Source of the DNA: Aselliscus stoliczkanus
Taxonomy: Eukaryota; Chordata; Mammalia; Chiroptera; Hipposideridae
Direction of reading: 5' to 3'
NCBI GenBank assembly: GCA_033961575.1
Contig: CM066735.1
Coordinates: 85,377,449-85,441,448, forward strand
DNA length: 64,000 nt
A model generated the notes under the pieces. That model did no database searches. It saw only the letters and a list, made by a program, of their open reading frames with translations, and was not told where the DNA came from. Below are positions 12,421 to 23,049 of the stretch, piece by piece (within the stretch, counting starts at the first letter, position 1; each line of letters begins with the position of its first letter). A program made the translations under genes and the position numbers.

Positions 12421-13090
12421 GCCATCCTCTCCCTTACCCAGCATCTCATCAGTCACAATTCCCACAGATTCTGCCTCACAAACTCCTTTCCATGCCTCTT
12501 CTCTACTTCCACGATCATTACCCAATCCAGACCAAATTCATCATTGTTTCCCTGGATACTTTAAACAACAGTCCAATTGATCTTCCTGCCTACAGTGTGC
12601 CAACCCCTTCCCCAACCTACTCTGCTTTCCACCCTATGTCACAGTTATCTTTTAAAAATGGACTGGGGCCCTCACTGGCACCCCTCCTCCCTAGTAGACC
12701 AAAGTTGAAGGACCAGACAGACAGAGGCATGTTGTGTCACCACTATGATTAGAAGGTAACCAAAGTCCCTGCGTCCCTTCTTGACTGTATGTTAACCTCG
12801 TGGAAATGATGCACAACTCCAGGAAAAACAGCAGGGAACAAACGCCAGGTTAATGATGTTTCTGTCATTGGGACAGAATGATGGCTAGAAATAGAATAAC
12901 CTTGAGTTAGAGAAGAAAAATTTATCATTCTAACACACCTGAGATTCAAAGGCTGTACTAGTTGTTTTAATATCTTTGTGTTCAGTAGATAAAAAGGCCC
13001 TGAGGGCCCACATCTAACCTATCTATGTGATTGTTGGGTCTAACTCAGGGCCTGGCACATAGTAGGTGGTCAGTACACACTTGTAGAATT
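12420..13090 (+). repeat. L2 LINE relic, sense, discontinuous
   Basis: A pyrimidine-rich block at 12,430-12,690 has L2 order (CATTGTTTCCCTGGATACTT, ACAGTCCAATTGATCTTCCTGCCTACAGTGTG split over two motifs, ending CAGTTATCTTTTAAAAATG). The L2 terminal motif GGGCCTGGCACATAGTAGG is at about 13,050. The middle does not align by eye, so this may be two fragments. Confidence 0.55.
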
Positions 13091-13227
13091 TGTATGTACA
13101 TTTCCAACTTCACTGCTCAAGGGCTCCTGATCTGGGTGAGTGAGAGAACCCTTGAGAAACCTGTTCTCTGTTAGTGAAGGGTGCATTTATACTGAGACAG
13201 GCAGTTAGGAAAAGGAGCTGGCTAGGG

Positions 13228-13270
13228 AAGGAGGTGGGGGCGGGGTGGGGGGAGGGAGGGGTAGGGAAGG

Positions 13271-13328
<58 letters not shown>
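13228..13328. repeat. G-rich tract followed by GA dinucleotide microsatellite
   Basis: A run with many G3+ blocks (13,228-13,272) passes directly into about 26 perfect GA units (13,275-13,328). The first part is quadruplex-prone and the second is triplex-prone. Confidence 0.93.
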
Positions 13329-13329
<1 letters not shown>

Positions 13330-13331
<2 letters not shown>

Positions 13332-13980
13332 TATATGATATATGAACTGGACTTCTTTGAGAGTAAGAATTGCTGATGATTATTCAGGCACCTCCAACAA
13401 GAACATAGACTAGATATTTTTTAGTGGATCGGCTTTGGGATTGGCAAGAAAGAACTTGTATAAGGCTGAGCAGGGTTCACTCCAATTGTTTATTCCTTCT
13501 CATTGTGTGGGAAGGAAAGTATCCTTGGCCATGCGTATAACTGTGGGCTGGAGTGCGCAATCCTGGCTAATACTAACGCAATGAAGCGAGTTGGCCCACG
13601 GTGGCCTTGCCACCTGCCAACAGGCTGCCCCTTGGCTCTGACAGCCCCTCTCCTGCCACATCAAGCTAAGGACAGCTCTGGGGAGCCTCAATGTTCCCTA
13701 GGATCTCCCACGCTATGCTCCCTCTAGTTAGCGGTGGGAGGCCAGAGGGTTTCTATGACTTGTGTTCATTCTCAGAAAGCCTTCACAGGTGGCTTCTGGG
13801 CTTCCTAGGGAGACAGATCTTTTTGCCCATAATCCAGAGATCAATGCAGAATGCTCAGTCTTGCCCTATAACTTTCTTTTTTTTTTTGGTCTTTGTAAGC
13901 TGGCCAATCTGTTTAAAAGTTGTCACCTTCCCAAACCTTTAAATGGCACCACTTGCATTTTTAATTGCTTGCTTTTCAAT
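13330..13980. other. Single-copy-looking stretch, GC-richer than its surroundings
   Basis: No recognisable repeat. Several overlapping frames at 13,500-13,942 are open on both strands, but I find no paired splice sites or known domain. A 10-T run lies near 13,880. Confidence 0.4.
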
Positions 13981-14013
13981 AAGCCTTCTATTACATTGAA
14001 GGTTTGCAACATA

Positions 14014-14256
14014 AACAGAGGGTGCCAAAAAAAAGTGTATACATATTTTAAGAAAGGAAAAAGCTATTAAAATTGTAATACTCAATATATACCGATAACA
14101 AAAGATGAATACAAGTCACATTTGATTTCCGCAATTACAAGAGGTGCTCAAAGTGGTTACCATCTGCGTCCAGGCAATTCTGATTACGGTGAACTACCGC
14201 TTGAGCAACGTTGACCAAAGTGTCCACTTGTGTACATTCTTTTGGCACCTCCGGTG
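14014..14256 (-). mobile_element. Tc1/mariner-type MITE, copy 1
   Basis: The element is 243 bp, bounded by TA at 14,012-14,013 and 14,257-14,258. Its ends are inverted: GGTGCCAAAAAAAAGTGTA on the left and the complement of TGTACATTCTTTTGGCACC on the right. Read on the minus strand, the 5' terminal repeat is followed by a frame that ends in GNHFEHLL and a stop at 14,135, which resembles the C-terminus of mariner transposases. The rest of the transposase is absent, so it is nonautonomous. A second copy lies at 49,836-50,075. Confidence 0.85.
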
Positions 14257-14384
14257 TAGAATGTATTTTAAAAATACCAGGGTCCAGGCTGTGGACAACA
14301 TCCATAAACTTGCATTTCACTGAGGCAAATTGCCAGAACTCTTTCCCCATGAGATAATGTTTAATGAGCACAATACCTAATTAC

Positions 14385-14960
14385 TCAGTGACAACACAGG
14401 TATGTGGCAGGCACTGTTCCACAGGTAACTAGGGTAACTTGGTAATTATGCTGTGCAGGCTCTTGCCGTCTCTTACAGGCAGAGATCTGAGGCCGAACAT
14501 CCACCCTGCCCCCACATGTGGTGGGCACTGCTGCTGCCCTGCCCAGGTCCCCTTTACCAGGCCAGCTGTCAGGGTTGGCTGCTGGTGGCTCACAGCTGCC
14601 CGTGCTCCAGACAATTGTCCTAGGAATAAGATTGACTTCCCCTGGGACTTTGTCTCCACCCACCCATCCTGCATCCCACGACTGACTGACATGGAGGTAC
14701 AGCAGAGTAGCCCTTCACCTCAAGCAGGGACTAGCTCTGGGGTGCACCTCCAGGCCCAGAGCTCCAGGTGGGATCGGGCTGAAGCAGGTTCCCGCTGAGA
14801 CCACGTCCTTGCTCAGCTTCTCCCACAGCCCCATCCTGCTCCCTTCACCCCCTTCTCTTGGGAGCACTGTTGGTATAAACCTTGGGAAGCCACGTCACTG
14901 GCTCAGGCTCTGTCTTTAGGGAACCTGACCCAAGACACCACTTACGTACTTTCCACAAGA
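14385..14960 (+). repeat. Possible LTR remnant, GC-rich
   Basis: The 3' part reads like the end of an LTR (CTCTTGGGAGCACTGTTGGTATAAACC, TCAGGCTCTGTCTTTAGGGAACC, TGACCCAAGACACC). The GC-rich 5' part (14,440-14,800) has open frames on both strands but no recognisable domain. Classification is weak. Confidence 0.35.
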
Positions 14961-15061
14961 AAACAGTAACCAAAGGTTAAAGTGGTAGAGCAAACTAATC
15001 AAAAGGGGACAAAAGACAATTAGGTCATGTGGTGGGTATCTTCCGAAAAATGAATGAGTGT

Positions 15062-15606
15062 GGTAGGCAGAATTCTAAGATGGCCTCTAGGATTCCCTGG
15101 TATACATCTCTTCCTTTGAGTGAGGGTAGCACCTGTGAATATAATGGGATATTACTCCTGTGATCAGGTTATCATATATCAAAGATGACTAAGGTCCCTA
15201 ATCGTATGAATTTCACTTAATCAAAAGGGAGATTATCCTGAGTGGGCCTGACCTAAATCAGGTGACTCTAAAAAGGGTCTAGAGTGTGAGACAAGAAATG
15301 GCAGCAGGTGCATACCTGTTGGCCTTGAAGAAGCAAACGGAGTTATAGGGAGGGTCATGCGGCAAGGAATGGAGGCAGCCTTTAGGAGCTGAGAGTTTCA
15401 GACATGCAACTGCAAGGAAATGAATTCTGCCAATAACCACATATGCTTGGAAGGCGACAAGCCTAGATTAGACTGCAGCCTCAGCCAAAACCTTCATTTC
15501 AGCCTTATGAGACCTTACACAGAGAACCCAGCTGGGCCATGTTTAGACTTCTAACTTACAGAAACTGTGAGATAATAAATGTGTTAGATTAAGCCACTAA
15601 AAAAAA
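15062..15606 (+). repeat. Solo LTR, ERVL/MaLR-like, sense
   Basis: The left end reads TGGTAGGCAGAATTCTAAGATGGCC and the right end GAAACTGTGAGATAATAAATGTG...TTAAGCCACTAA, with an internal GAGATTATCCTGAGTGGGCC and GAGAACCCAGCTGGGCCATG. This is the full layout of a common mammalian LTR that carries its AATAAA signal near the 3' end. It is followed by an 11-A/10-G homopolymer pair. No retroviral genes are present. Confidence 0.75.
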
Positions 15607-15649
15607 AAAGGGGGGGGGGACAAAAGAAATGATGAAGGATTGGGACAAT

Positions 15650-15977
15650 GCTTCTTCATTTCCCCCTCTTATTTCGGTTCAACTTGTCAGTCATTTTTGA
15701 GCAACTAATCCCTCACTGTTGGACATTTTGGTTATTTTCGGTCTTTGGCCATTACAACAATGGTGCAACACATACTCTCAAACATAAATTCTCAATTGCA
15801 TCTTGACTCTGATTCTTTTTATGGCCAAATTTAAATAAGGGAAATTACCAAAGCATAAAGGGTATGTAAAGTTTTCAGACTCCTGGTACATATTGTCAAA
15901 TTTCTCTAGTAGGGGGAGAACAACTCATTTTGCTATCCATATGATATGAAGATGGTCCATTTCACAATTCTGCTATG
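15650..15977 (-). repeat. Old L1M fragment, antisense (host of nested insertions)
   Basis: Text such as CACTGTTGGACATTTTGGTTATTTTC, CCATTACAACAATGGTGC and CAGACTCCTGGTACATATTG is the antisense L1 ORF2-end/3'UTR. The fragment continues at 16,357-16,382 and probably 21,460-21,600 after the younger insertions are removed. Confidence 0.6.
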
Positions 15978-15999
15978 ATTAGTTTTTATTTTTTATTTT

Positions 16000-16164
16000 T
16001 TATTTTATTTTTTTTATTTATTTATTTTTTTTAGCTGAGCCATCCTGCCACCTGTTGGCAGCTCAACGGCAACTCAGCTCAGGCTGGCATCGAACCGCCG
16101 TTGCTCAGAGCTCAGCTCGCACTCTTGAGCGAGCTCTTAACCAACTGAGGCATTCGGCCGGCCC
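16000..16164 (-). mobile_element. tRNA-derived SINE, antisense, inside an L1 poly-A tail
   Basis: Read on the minus strand, it begins GGGCCGGCCGAATGCCTCAG, has a Pol III A box in CAGTTGGTTAAGAGC and a B box GGTTCGATGCC, and ends in an A/T-rich tail (16,000-16,032 as T-rich on plus). It differs from the other three SINEs in the window in its anticodon-side half, so it is a separate subfamily. It sits at the poly-A end of the adjacent L1 fragment. Confidence 0.8.
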
Positions 16165-16345
16165 TAGTTGTGTTTTTTTTAAATTAAAGTTTATTGGGGT
16201 GACAATTATTAGTAAAGTTACATAGGTTTCAGGTGTACAATTCTGTAATACATCATCTATATATCACATTGTGTGCTCACCACCCAGAATCAGCGTATAT
16301 TTGATCCCTTTTACCCTCTTTCCCCTCCCCCCTTACTATGGTATC
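16165..16345 (-). mobile_element. 5'-truncated L1 3' end, antisense, with TSD
   Basis: The T-rich start (poly-A on minus) is followed by TTATTGGGGTGACAATTATTAG and TTACATAGGTTTCAGGTGTAC, an L1 3'UTR type distinct from the large L1 next to it. The direct repeat ATTAGTTTTTA flanks the L1 plus SINE unit at 15,978-15,988 and 16,346-16,356, perfect over 11 bp, so both elements came out of one target with the SINE inserted later into the tail. Confidence 0.75.
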
Positions 16346-16922
16346 ATTAGTTTTTAGAAAAGCTTGACACTTTCATAGCAACATAGTTTCTATTATTTTT
16401 TATTTATTTTTTATTTTTTATTTTTATTTTTGTTTTAAATTAGTTTCAGGTGTACAACACAGTGCAATAGTTACACATTTTACCCCTCAATGTGACAACC
16501 CCCCACCCCCAATTCGCCACCCCACTCCCCCCCCATATCATATATATCTATTACTCTTCCTCTGACTCTCTTCCACAGTATAATCTGCATCCCGTGACTA
16601 TCTATATATATTCAATTACATTAGGTATACCACCTCCGCTTTAGTTACACAGTGCAGTGAGCAAACCTCTACTCCATCCATGAAATGGTCTTCCTAACAA
16701 GATCTATGACCATCTGACATTCCACAAAATATTTACAACATTATTAATTATATTCCCCAAACTGTTTTTTGTATCCCAGTGGCAATATTGTAGTTGCTTA
16801 TTTTTGCAGTCTAATCCCTTCCCCTTCTCCCTCATCCCCATTCCCCTTCCAATTAGCAACCCTGATTTTTCCTCTATATCTATGAGACAGTTTCTGTTTA
16901 CTTTGCTCATTCATACAGTTTT

Positions 16923-19900
16923 TCAGATCCCACATATGAGTGAGATCATATGGTATCTGTCTTTCTCTGACTGACTTATTTCACTTAACATAATAGTCTC
17001 TAGGTCCATCCATATCATTGCAAATGGTACAATTTCATTCTTCTTTGTAGCGGAGTAATACTCCATTGTATAAATATACCACAGTTTCTTAATCCAGTCA
17101 TCTACTGATGGGCATTTTGGTTGTTTCCAAGTCTTAGCTATTGTAAATTGTGCTGCTATGAACATAGGGGTGCATAACTTTTTTTGAATAAGTGTCTTGG
17201 TTTTTTCAGGATAAATACCTAGGAGTGGAATTGCTGAGTCAAACGGTAGCTCTATTTCCAGTTCTTTGAGATGCCTCCATACTGACTTCCATAGAGGCTG
17301 CACCAATCTGCAGTCCCACCAACAGTGCAGCAGGGTCCCCTTTTCCCCACAGCCCCGCCAGCACTTGTTGTTTGTTGATTTATTGATGATAGCCATTCTG
17401 ACTGGAGTGAGGTGGTATATCTCATGGTGGTTTTTATTTACATTTCCCTAATGACCAGTGAGGTTGAACTTTTTTTCATATGCCTGTTGGCCATCTGTAT
17501 GTCCTCTTTAGAGAAATGTCTCCTCATATCTTTTGCCCATTTTTTAATTGGGTTGTTTGTTTTTTTGGTGTTGAGTTTCATGAGTGTTTTATAAATTTTG
17601 GATATTAACCCCTTATCAGATATATCGTTGGCAAATATATTCTCCCATTCAGTAGGCTTTCTTTTTGTTTTATTAATGGTTTCCTTTGTTGTGAAAAAAC
17701 TTTTAAGTCTGATATAATCCCATATGTTCATTTTTTCTTTTACCTCCCTTGCCCGTAGGGATGTATCAGTAAAAATATTGCTCCGGGTAATATCTGCAAA
17801 TGTACTCCCTATATTTTCTTTTAGGATTTTTATGGTTTCAGGTCTTACATTTAAGTCTTTAATCCATTTTGAATTTGTTCTTGTATAAGGCATAAGGAGG
17901 TGGTCCAGTTTCATTTTTTTGCATGTGTCAGTCCAATTTTCCCAGCACCATTTATTGGATAGACTCCAATAAATGGAGTCTATCCAATAAATATCTTTAC
18001 TCCAGTGTAAATTCTTGCTTCCCTTGTCATAGATTAACTGTCCGTAAATGCCTGGATTTATTTCTGGGCTCTGTATTCTGTTCCACTGATCGATGTGCCT
18101 GTTTTTATGCCAATACCAAACTGTCTTGATTACTGTAGCCTTGTAGTAGGTTTTGATGTCTGGTAGCGTGATCCCCCCGACTTTGTTCTTATTTCTCAGA
18201 AATGCTGAGGCTATTCTGGGTCTTTTATGATTCCGTATAAATTTTAGGATTATATTTTCTATTTCTGTGAAAAATGCCCTTGGTAGTTTGATAGGAATTG
18301 CATTGAATCTATATATTGCTTTAGGCAGTATGGACATTTTAACTATATTAATTCTTCCTATCCATGAGCATGGTACGTGTTTCCATTTATTTGTATCTTC
18401 TATGATTTCTTTCTTCAGTATCTTATAATTTTCTGAGTACAGATCTTTCACTTCTTTGGTTAAATTTATTCCTAGGTATTTTATAGTTCTTGATGCAATT
18501 GTAAATGGGACAGTTTTCTTAATTTCGCTTTCCATTAGTTTATTATTGGTATATGCGAATGCCACTGATTTCTGAACATTGATTTTATATCCTGCTACTT
18601 TACTGAATTCGTCTATCAGTTCCAATAGTTTTTTGATGGAGTCTTTGGGGTTCTCTATATACAGTATCATGTCATCTGCATATAATGACAATTTTACTTC
18701 TTCCTTGCCAATTTAGATGCCTTTTATTTCTTTTTGTTGTCTGATTGCTGTGGCTAGAACTTCCAGCACTATGTTGAATAGAAGAGGAGAAAGTGTACAG
18801 CCTTGTCTTGTTCCTGCTCTTAAGGGGAATGGTTTTAGCTTTTCCCCATTGAGTATGATGTTAGCTGTAGGTTTATCATATATGGCTTTTATTATGTTGA
18901 GATATGATCCCTGTATTCCCACTTTGCTAAGGGTTTTTAACATAAATGGCTATTGGATTTTGTCAAATGCTTTTTCTGCATCTATTGAAATGACCATGTG
19001 ATCTTTATCCTTCATTTTGTTGATGTGGTGTATCACATTAATTGATTTACGGATTTGAACCAGCCTTGTGCACTAGGGATGAATCCCACTTAATCATGAT
19101 GTATGATCTTCTTAATATATTGCAGAATTCTGTTTGCTAATATTTTATTGAGAATTTTTGCATCTATATTCATCAGGGAGATTGGCCTGTAGTTTTCCTT
19201 TTTTGTGATGTCTTTATCTGGTTTTGGAATCAGGGTGATAGTGGCTTCATAAAAAGAGTTTGGGAGCCTTCCCTCTTTCTGGATTTTTTGGAATAGTTTG
19301 AGAAGAATAGGTGATAGTTCTTTTTTGAATGTTTGATAAAATTCACTTGTGAAGCCGTCTGGTCCAGGGCTTTTGTTTTTTGGGAGCTTGTCAATTACTG
19401 ATTCAATTTGCTTGGTAGTAATCAGGGTATTTAGATTTTCTGTTTCTTCTTGCGTTAGCTTTGGAAGGTTGTATGCTTCTAGAAAATTATCCATTTCTTC
19501 CAGATTGTCAAATTTGTTGGCATATAGTTGCTCATAGTAATTTCTTAGAATTTTTTGTATTTTTGTGATGTCTGTAGTCATTTCCTCTCTTTCATTCCTG
19601 ATTTTGCTAATTTGAGTCCTCTCTCTTTTTTTTTGATGAGCCTGGCTAGAGGTTTGTCAATTTTGTTTATCTTCTCAAGAAACCAGCTCTTGGTTTCATT
19701 GATCTTTTGAATTGTTTTTCTGTTTTCTATATTGTTTATTTCTGCTCTGGTCTTTATTATCTCCTTTCTTGTACTCCCCTTGGGCTTCTTTTGCTGTTCT
19801 TTTTCCAGTTCCCTTAGGTGTAAGGATAACCTGTTGATTTGAGATTTTTCTTCCTTCTTTAGGTAGGCCTGCACTGCTATAAACTTCCCTCTTAGGACTG

Positions 19901-20773
19901 CTTTCACAGCATCCCAGAGATTTTGGGTCGTGGTGTTTTCATTTTCGTTTGTCTCAAGGTATCTTTTGATTTCCTCCTTGATCTCATTTGTGACCCACTC
20001 ACTATTTAATAGCATATTGTTTAGCCTCCATTTATTTGTCAGCTTCCCAGATTTCTTCTTATAATTGATTTCTAGTTTCATAGCATTGTGGTCAGAGAAT
20101 ACAGTTAAAATGATTTCAATCTTCTTAAATTTATTGAGACTTGTTTTGTGGCCTAACATGTGGTCTATCTTAGAAATGTTCCATGTGCACTTGAAAAGAA
20201 CGTATATTCTGTAGCTTTGGGATGAAATGCTCTGAAAATGTCTGTTAAATCCAGCTGGTCTAATGTGTCATTTAAGGTCGCTGTTTCCACATTGATTTTC
20301 TATCTGGAGGATCTGTCCATTAGTGACAGCCTGGTGTTGAAGTCCCCTACTATGATAGTGTTACTGTTGATCTCTGTCTTTATGTCTGACAATATCTGTT
20401 TTATATATTTAGGGGCTCCTATGTTAGGTGCATAGATGTTTACTAGAGTTATGTCCTCTTGTTGGATCGATCCCTTCATTACTATGAAGTGTCCTTCTTT
20501 GTCCTTTGTTATATTCTTCAATTTAAAGTCCATTTTATCTGATATAAGTATTGCTACTCCAGCTTTTTTCTCAGTACCATTTGCATGAAATATTTTACTC
20601 CATCCCTTTACTTTCAGCCTGTATGAGTCTTTGAATCTGACGTGAGTCTCTTGTATACAGCATATGCTGGGGTCTTGCTTTCTTATCCATTCAGCTACCC
20701 TATGTCTTTTTCTTGGAGCATTTAATCCATTTACATTTAATGTGATTATTGATAGGTGTGTATTTATTGCCAT
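16923..20773 (-). pseudogene. L1 ORF2 (endonuclease-reverse transcriptase), broken
   Basis: The frame starts at 20,773 with an APE-type endonuclease containing NVNGLNA, QETH and GDFNT, in frame to 20,300. It then changes frame (pieces at 20,159-19,578, 19,581-19,090, 18,943-18,713, 18,691-17,438 and 17,396-16,923). Reverse-transcriptase motifs are present: NKSPGPDGF, the RPISL block, [15 protein letters not shown] and YADD. A CAA-to-TAA type stop at 18,713 interrupts just before YADD. The C-terminal piece keeps the Cys/His knuckle (CWRGC...HCWWDC). At least four frameshifts and one stop mean no product. An extra short insertion forms a palindrome at 17,950-17,992. Confidence 0.9.
17950..17992. 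repeat. Near-perfect hairpin inside L1 ORF2
   Basis: Arms of 19 bp (17,950-17,968 and 17,974-17,992) are exact reverse complements around a 5-base loop ATAAA. The ORF2 frame stays open through it, but the encoded repeat (IYW...IYW) is not expected in L1 ORF2 at this site, so the extra sequence looks like an insertion copied from the neighbouring arm. Confidence 0.85.
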
Positions 20774-20821
20774 TTTGTTATTTGTGTTCGTAGTCTTTCT
20801 TAGGTTGTTTTTCTCTTCTAC

Positions 20822-21343
20822 TTAAAGAAGCCCTTTTAGCATTTCCTGCAAAGCTGGCTTGGTGGTAATGATTTCCCTTAACTTATTCTTTTCTGCAAAG
20901 CTCCTTATCTCGCCTTTGATTTTAAATGATAACCTTGCTGGATACAGCAATCTTGGTTGTAGGCCTTTATTTTTCATCACTTTGAAAACCTCCTGCCACT
21001 CCCTTCTGGCCTGCAAAGTTTCTGTAGAAAAGTCAGCTGATAATCTTATGGGGGTACCCTTGTAAGTAACTTGCTGCCTTTCCCTTGCCGCTTTAAGGAT
21101 TCTGTCTTTGTCCTTAACCCTTGCCATTTTCACTATAATGTGTCTTGGAGTGGGCCTGTTTGGAATCATCCTGGTTGGAACTCTCTGCACCTTCTGAGCT
21201 TGTATTTCAATGTCCTTTGCCAGGTTAGGGAAGTTTTCAGACATTATTACTTCAAATATATTCTCAATCCCTTGCTCCCTCTCTTCTCCTTCTGGTACTC
21301 CAATGACCCATAGGTTATTGCGTTTGATGTTGTCCCCCAGCTC
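20822..21343 (-). pseudogene. L1 ORF1 (RNA-binding protein), 5'-truncated
   Basis: The minus-strand frame from the U6 junction to the stop at 20,822 encodes the C-terminal two thirds of L1 ORF1p. It includes VIGVPEGEE, MARVKDKDRILKAAR and the C-terminal domain with LYPARLSF. The reading frame is intact from the junction, but the start codon and coiled coil are missing. The stop is 48 bases from the ORF2 start, the usual L1 inter-ORF spacing. Confidence 0.88.
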
Positions 21344-21344
21344 T

Positions 21345-21438
21345 AAAAATATGGATTGCGTGTCATCCTTGTGCAGGGGCCATGCTAATCTTCTCTGTAT
21401 CGTTCCAATCTTAGTATATGTGCTGCCAAAGTGAGCAC
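21345..21438 (-). pseudogene. RNU6 pseudogene: U6 snRNA copy joined to L1 (chimeric retrogene), copy 1
   Basis: On the minus strand the sequence begins GTGCTCACTTTGGCAGCAC and continues colinear with U6 (ACGATACAGAGAAGATTAGC, CATGGCCCCTGC) to GACACGCAA. It then lacks about 13 bases and resumes at TCCATATTTTT, the U6 3' end. Only about four substitutions from the standard U6 are visible. L1 ORF1 begins directly after the terminal T run. No snRNA promoter (TATA, PSE) lies upstream, and the presumed TSD starts right at the U6 5' end, so U6 arrived with the L1 in one event. Confidence 0.92.
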
Positions 21439-21599
21439 AATAGTTTTTATTTTTAATTTAATTTTCTTTGATTACTTATGAGATGGGCTATTTTTTTAAT
21501 GGTTATTAGAAATTTTAATTACTTGTCCATTGTCTGTACATGCCACTACTTATTATTCTGAAGGACAACTTTTCTTCTATTTGTCCTTAATGGTAATAG

Positions 21600-22090
21600 C
21601 TCTATTTAATAAACTCTTTCAGTGTACTGGGCATGGAGCTAAGGGATTTACATGTATTATTTTTGATGAATTTTAATGCAATTATTACTTAATGTAATTT
21701 TCATGTATTTTATATAATTATGATGTGATTACTGCTAGTTCACATGGCTCCTTAATACAAATGAAAAAATGTGCCTGCTATCTCAGCTAGGAATGCACAG
21801 TCATGCTCCAAGGTACATGAGTTGGTGAGTGGAAAGTGAAGTGGATTTTAGTTTCTACTTGTTCTTTCTGCTGTGTTCCCTTGTGCTTGTATAGTAAACA
21901 ACCTGTACAATGGTACACATTGTTCTTGAGTCTCACAACAACTCTTTGTAGTGGGAATTATCTTGTCTAATTTGTACATAAGGAAATTGAGCCTCAGACA
22001 GTGTTCAAATTGGCTTGTCCAAGCTCATACACTCGTAGAGTAAGCCAGGATTTTAATCAAGCCTGGTGATACCAAAACAAGAAATTCTAA
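21600..22090 (-). repeat. Two MIR relics, antisense
   Basis: The first (21,600-21,830) reads CAGTGTACTGGGCATGGAGCTAAGGG and TTTACATGTATTATTTTTG. The second (21,930-22,090) reads ATAAGGAAATTGAGCCTCAGACAG, then GTAAGCCAGGATTTTAATC. Both are diverged. Confidence 0.6.
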
Positions 22091-22094
22091 TCAT

Positions 22095-23045
22095 GGTGTT
22101 ATATTGCTTTCACCTACTGGTAGAAATATTTTTTTCTCATTTTTGTCTTTTAGCTTTTTGATGTACAGAACATTTAACTGTTTATGCAACTAAATGAGGC
22201 AATTAATCTCTTCCTTTGTGTTTTTTTTTAAAAAAAGTTTTGGTCTTTGCTTTTATGTTTAGAAAGTGATGATTTTTAGGATTGAATGTCCTTTCTTTGA
22301 CTTCCTACCCCAAATTAGGAGCAGTTTCAGCAAAAATATCCAACATGGCATTTCAAAGTCAGTGAAACATTACTTAGTGTTTCTACACTTTTCCTTTTGA
22401 GAGTTGTACAGTTTTTGCCTGAACAGGCGATCCCACATCTTTCTCAGAGGTTGCATGATATTGAATCAACTTACAAAGGTTTACTCGTGTGCTTGCATAA
22501 TGTGTCATGTTAGGGAGTAAAGCAGTTTCCCTTAACAAACTGAAATTCAGAACCAACATGATTTGACATAGGAAAGAGGAGTTCTATGAAGAGAAAAGGG
22601 GCTGGATCAGTGTCTCTGAATTTTGACTTATCTTTGAAGATCTTTTCTGCTCTGTACCAATCATACCTCTCTGATGATTTTGAAAGTGAACTGTTTTCCC
22701 TTCCAACTTTGACCCAAGCACACAGTAAATCCATTCTCTAGATTTTTCTAGAGATGGCTACAACTGTGAAACAATTTTTACTAAACAATTGAGGTAAAGA
22801 AAAAAAATACTGAGAATATATAAAATGTAATACAATGCAACACATGAGTTGCAGGCTTTTGATTCCACTGACACTGTCCCGAGTGAGTCCCATGTTGTCA
22901 CATGTTCAGGGAGGCACAACTTTGCTGACACTTGCCTGGGACTCAGCATTCTACTTCTGACTGTGCCTCTTTGCAGAAGGTTCCATCTTAACTCTCACCC
23001 TGTTACAGTTGCCGACTGGGAATCTTGACACCTTTGTACTTCAAA
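22095..23045. other. Single-copy-looking stretch
   Basis: I see no clear repeat family, RNA gene or exon. The minus-strand frames at 22,510-22,734 and 22,758-22,949 have no supporting features. Confidence 0.45.
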
Positions 23046-23049
23046 CTAG

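Larger units (their letters stand above)
16401..21344 (-). mobile_element. 4.9-kb L1 LINE, antisense, 5' end fused to U6
   Basis: This is the largest element in the window. On the minus strand it holds an ORF1 3' part, a complete-length but broken ORF2, and a 3'UTR with poly-A (T/A-rich at 16,395-16,440 on plus). It lacks the 5'UTR and the ORF1 start: the L1 sequence stops at 21,344 and is joined directly to a U6 snRNA copy. Probable target duplications ATAGTTTCTATTATTTTT (16,383-16,400) and ATAGTTTTTATTTTTAATTT (21,440-21,459) are similar but not identical. Frameshifts and a nonsense codon show it cannot move. Confidence 0.9.

Noticed and set aside
13500..13942. Overlapping open frames on both strands
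   Set aside because: GC-richer DNA gives fewer stops on both strands; no conserved domain or exon signals.
21345..21438. Functional U6 snRNA gene
   Set aside because: A 13-base loss near the 3' end, no upstream TATA/PSE and fusion to L1 make it a retropseudogene.
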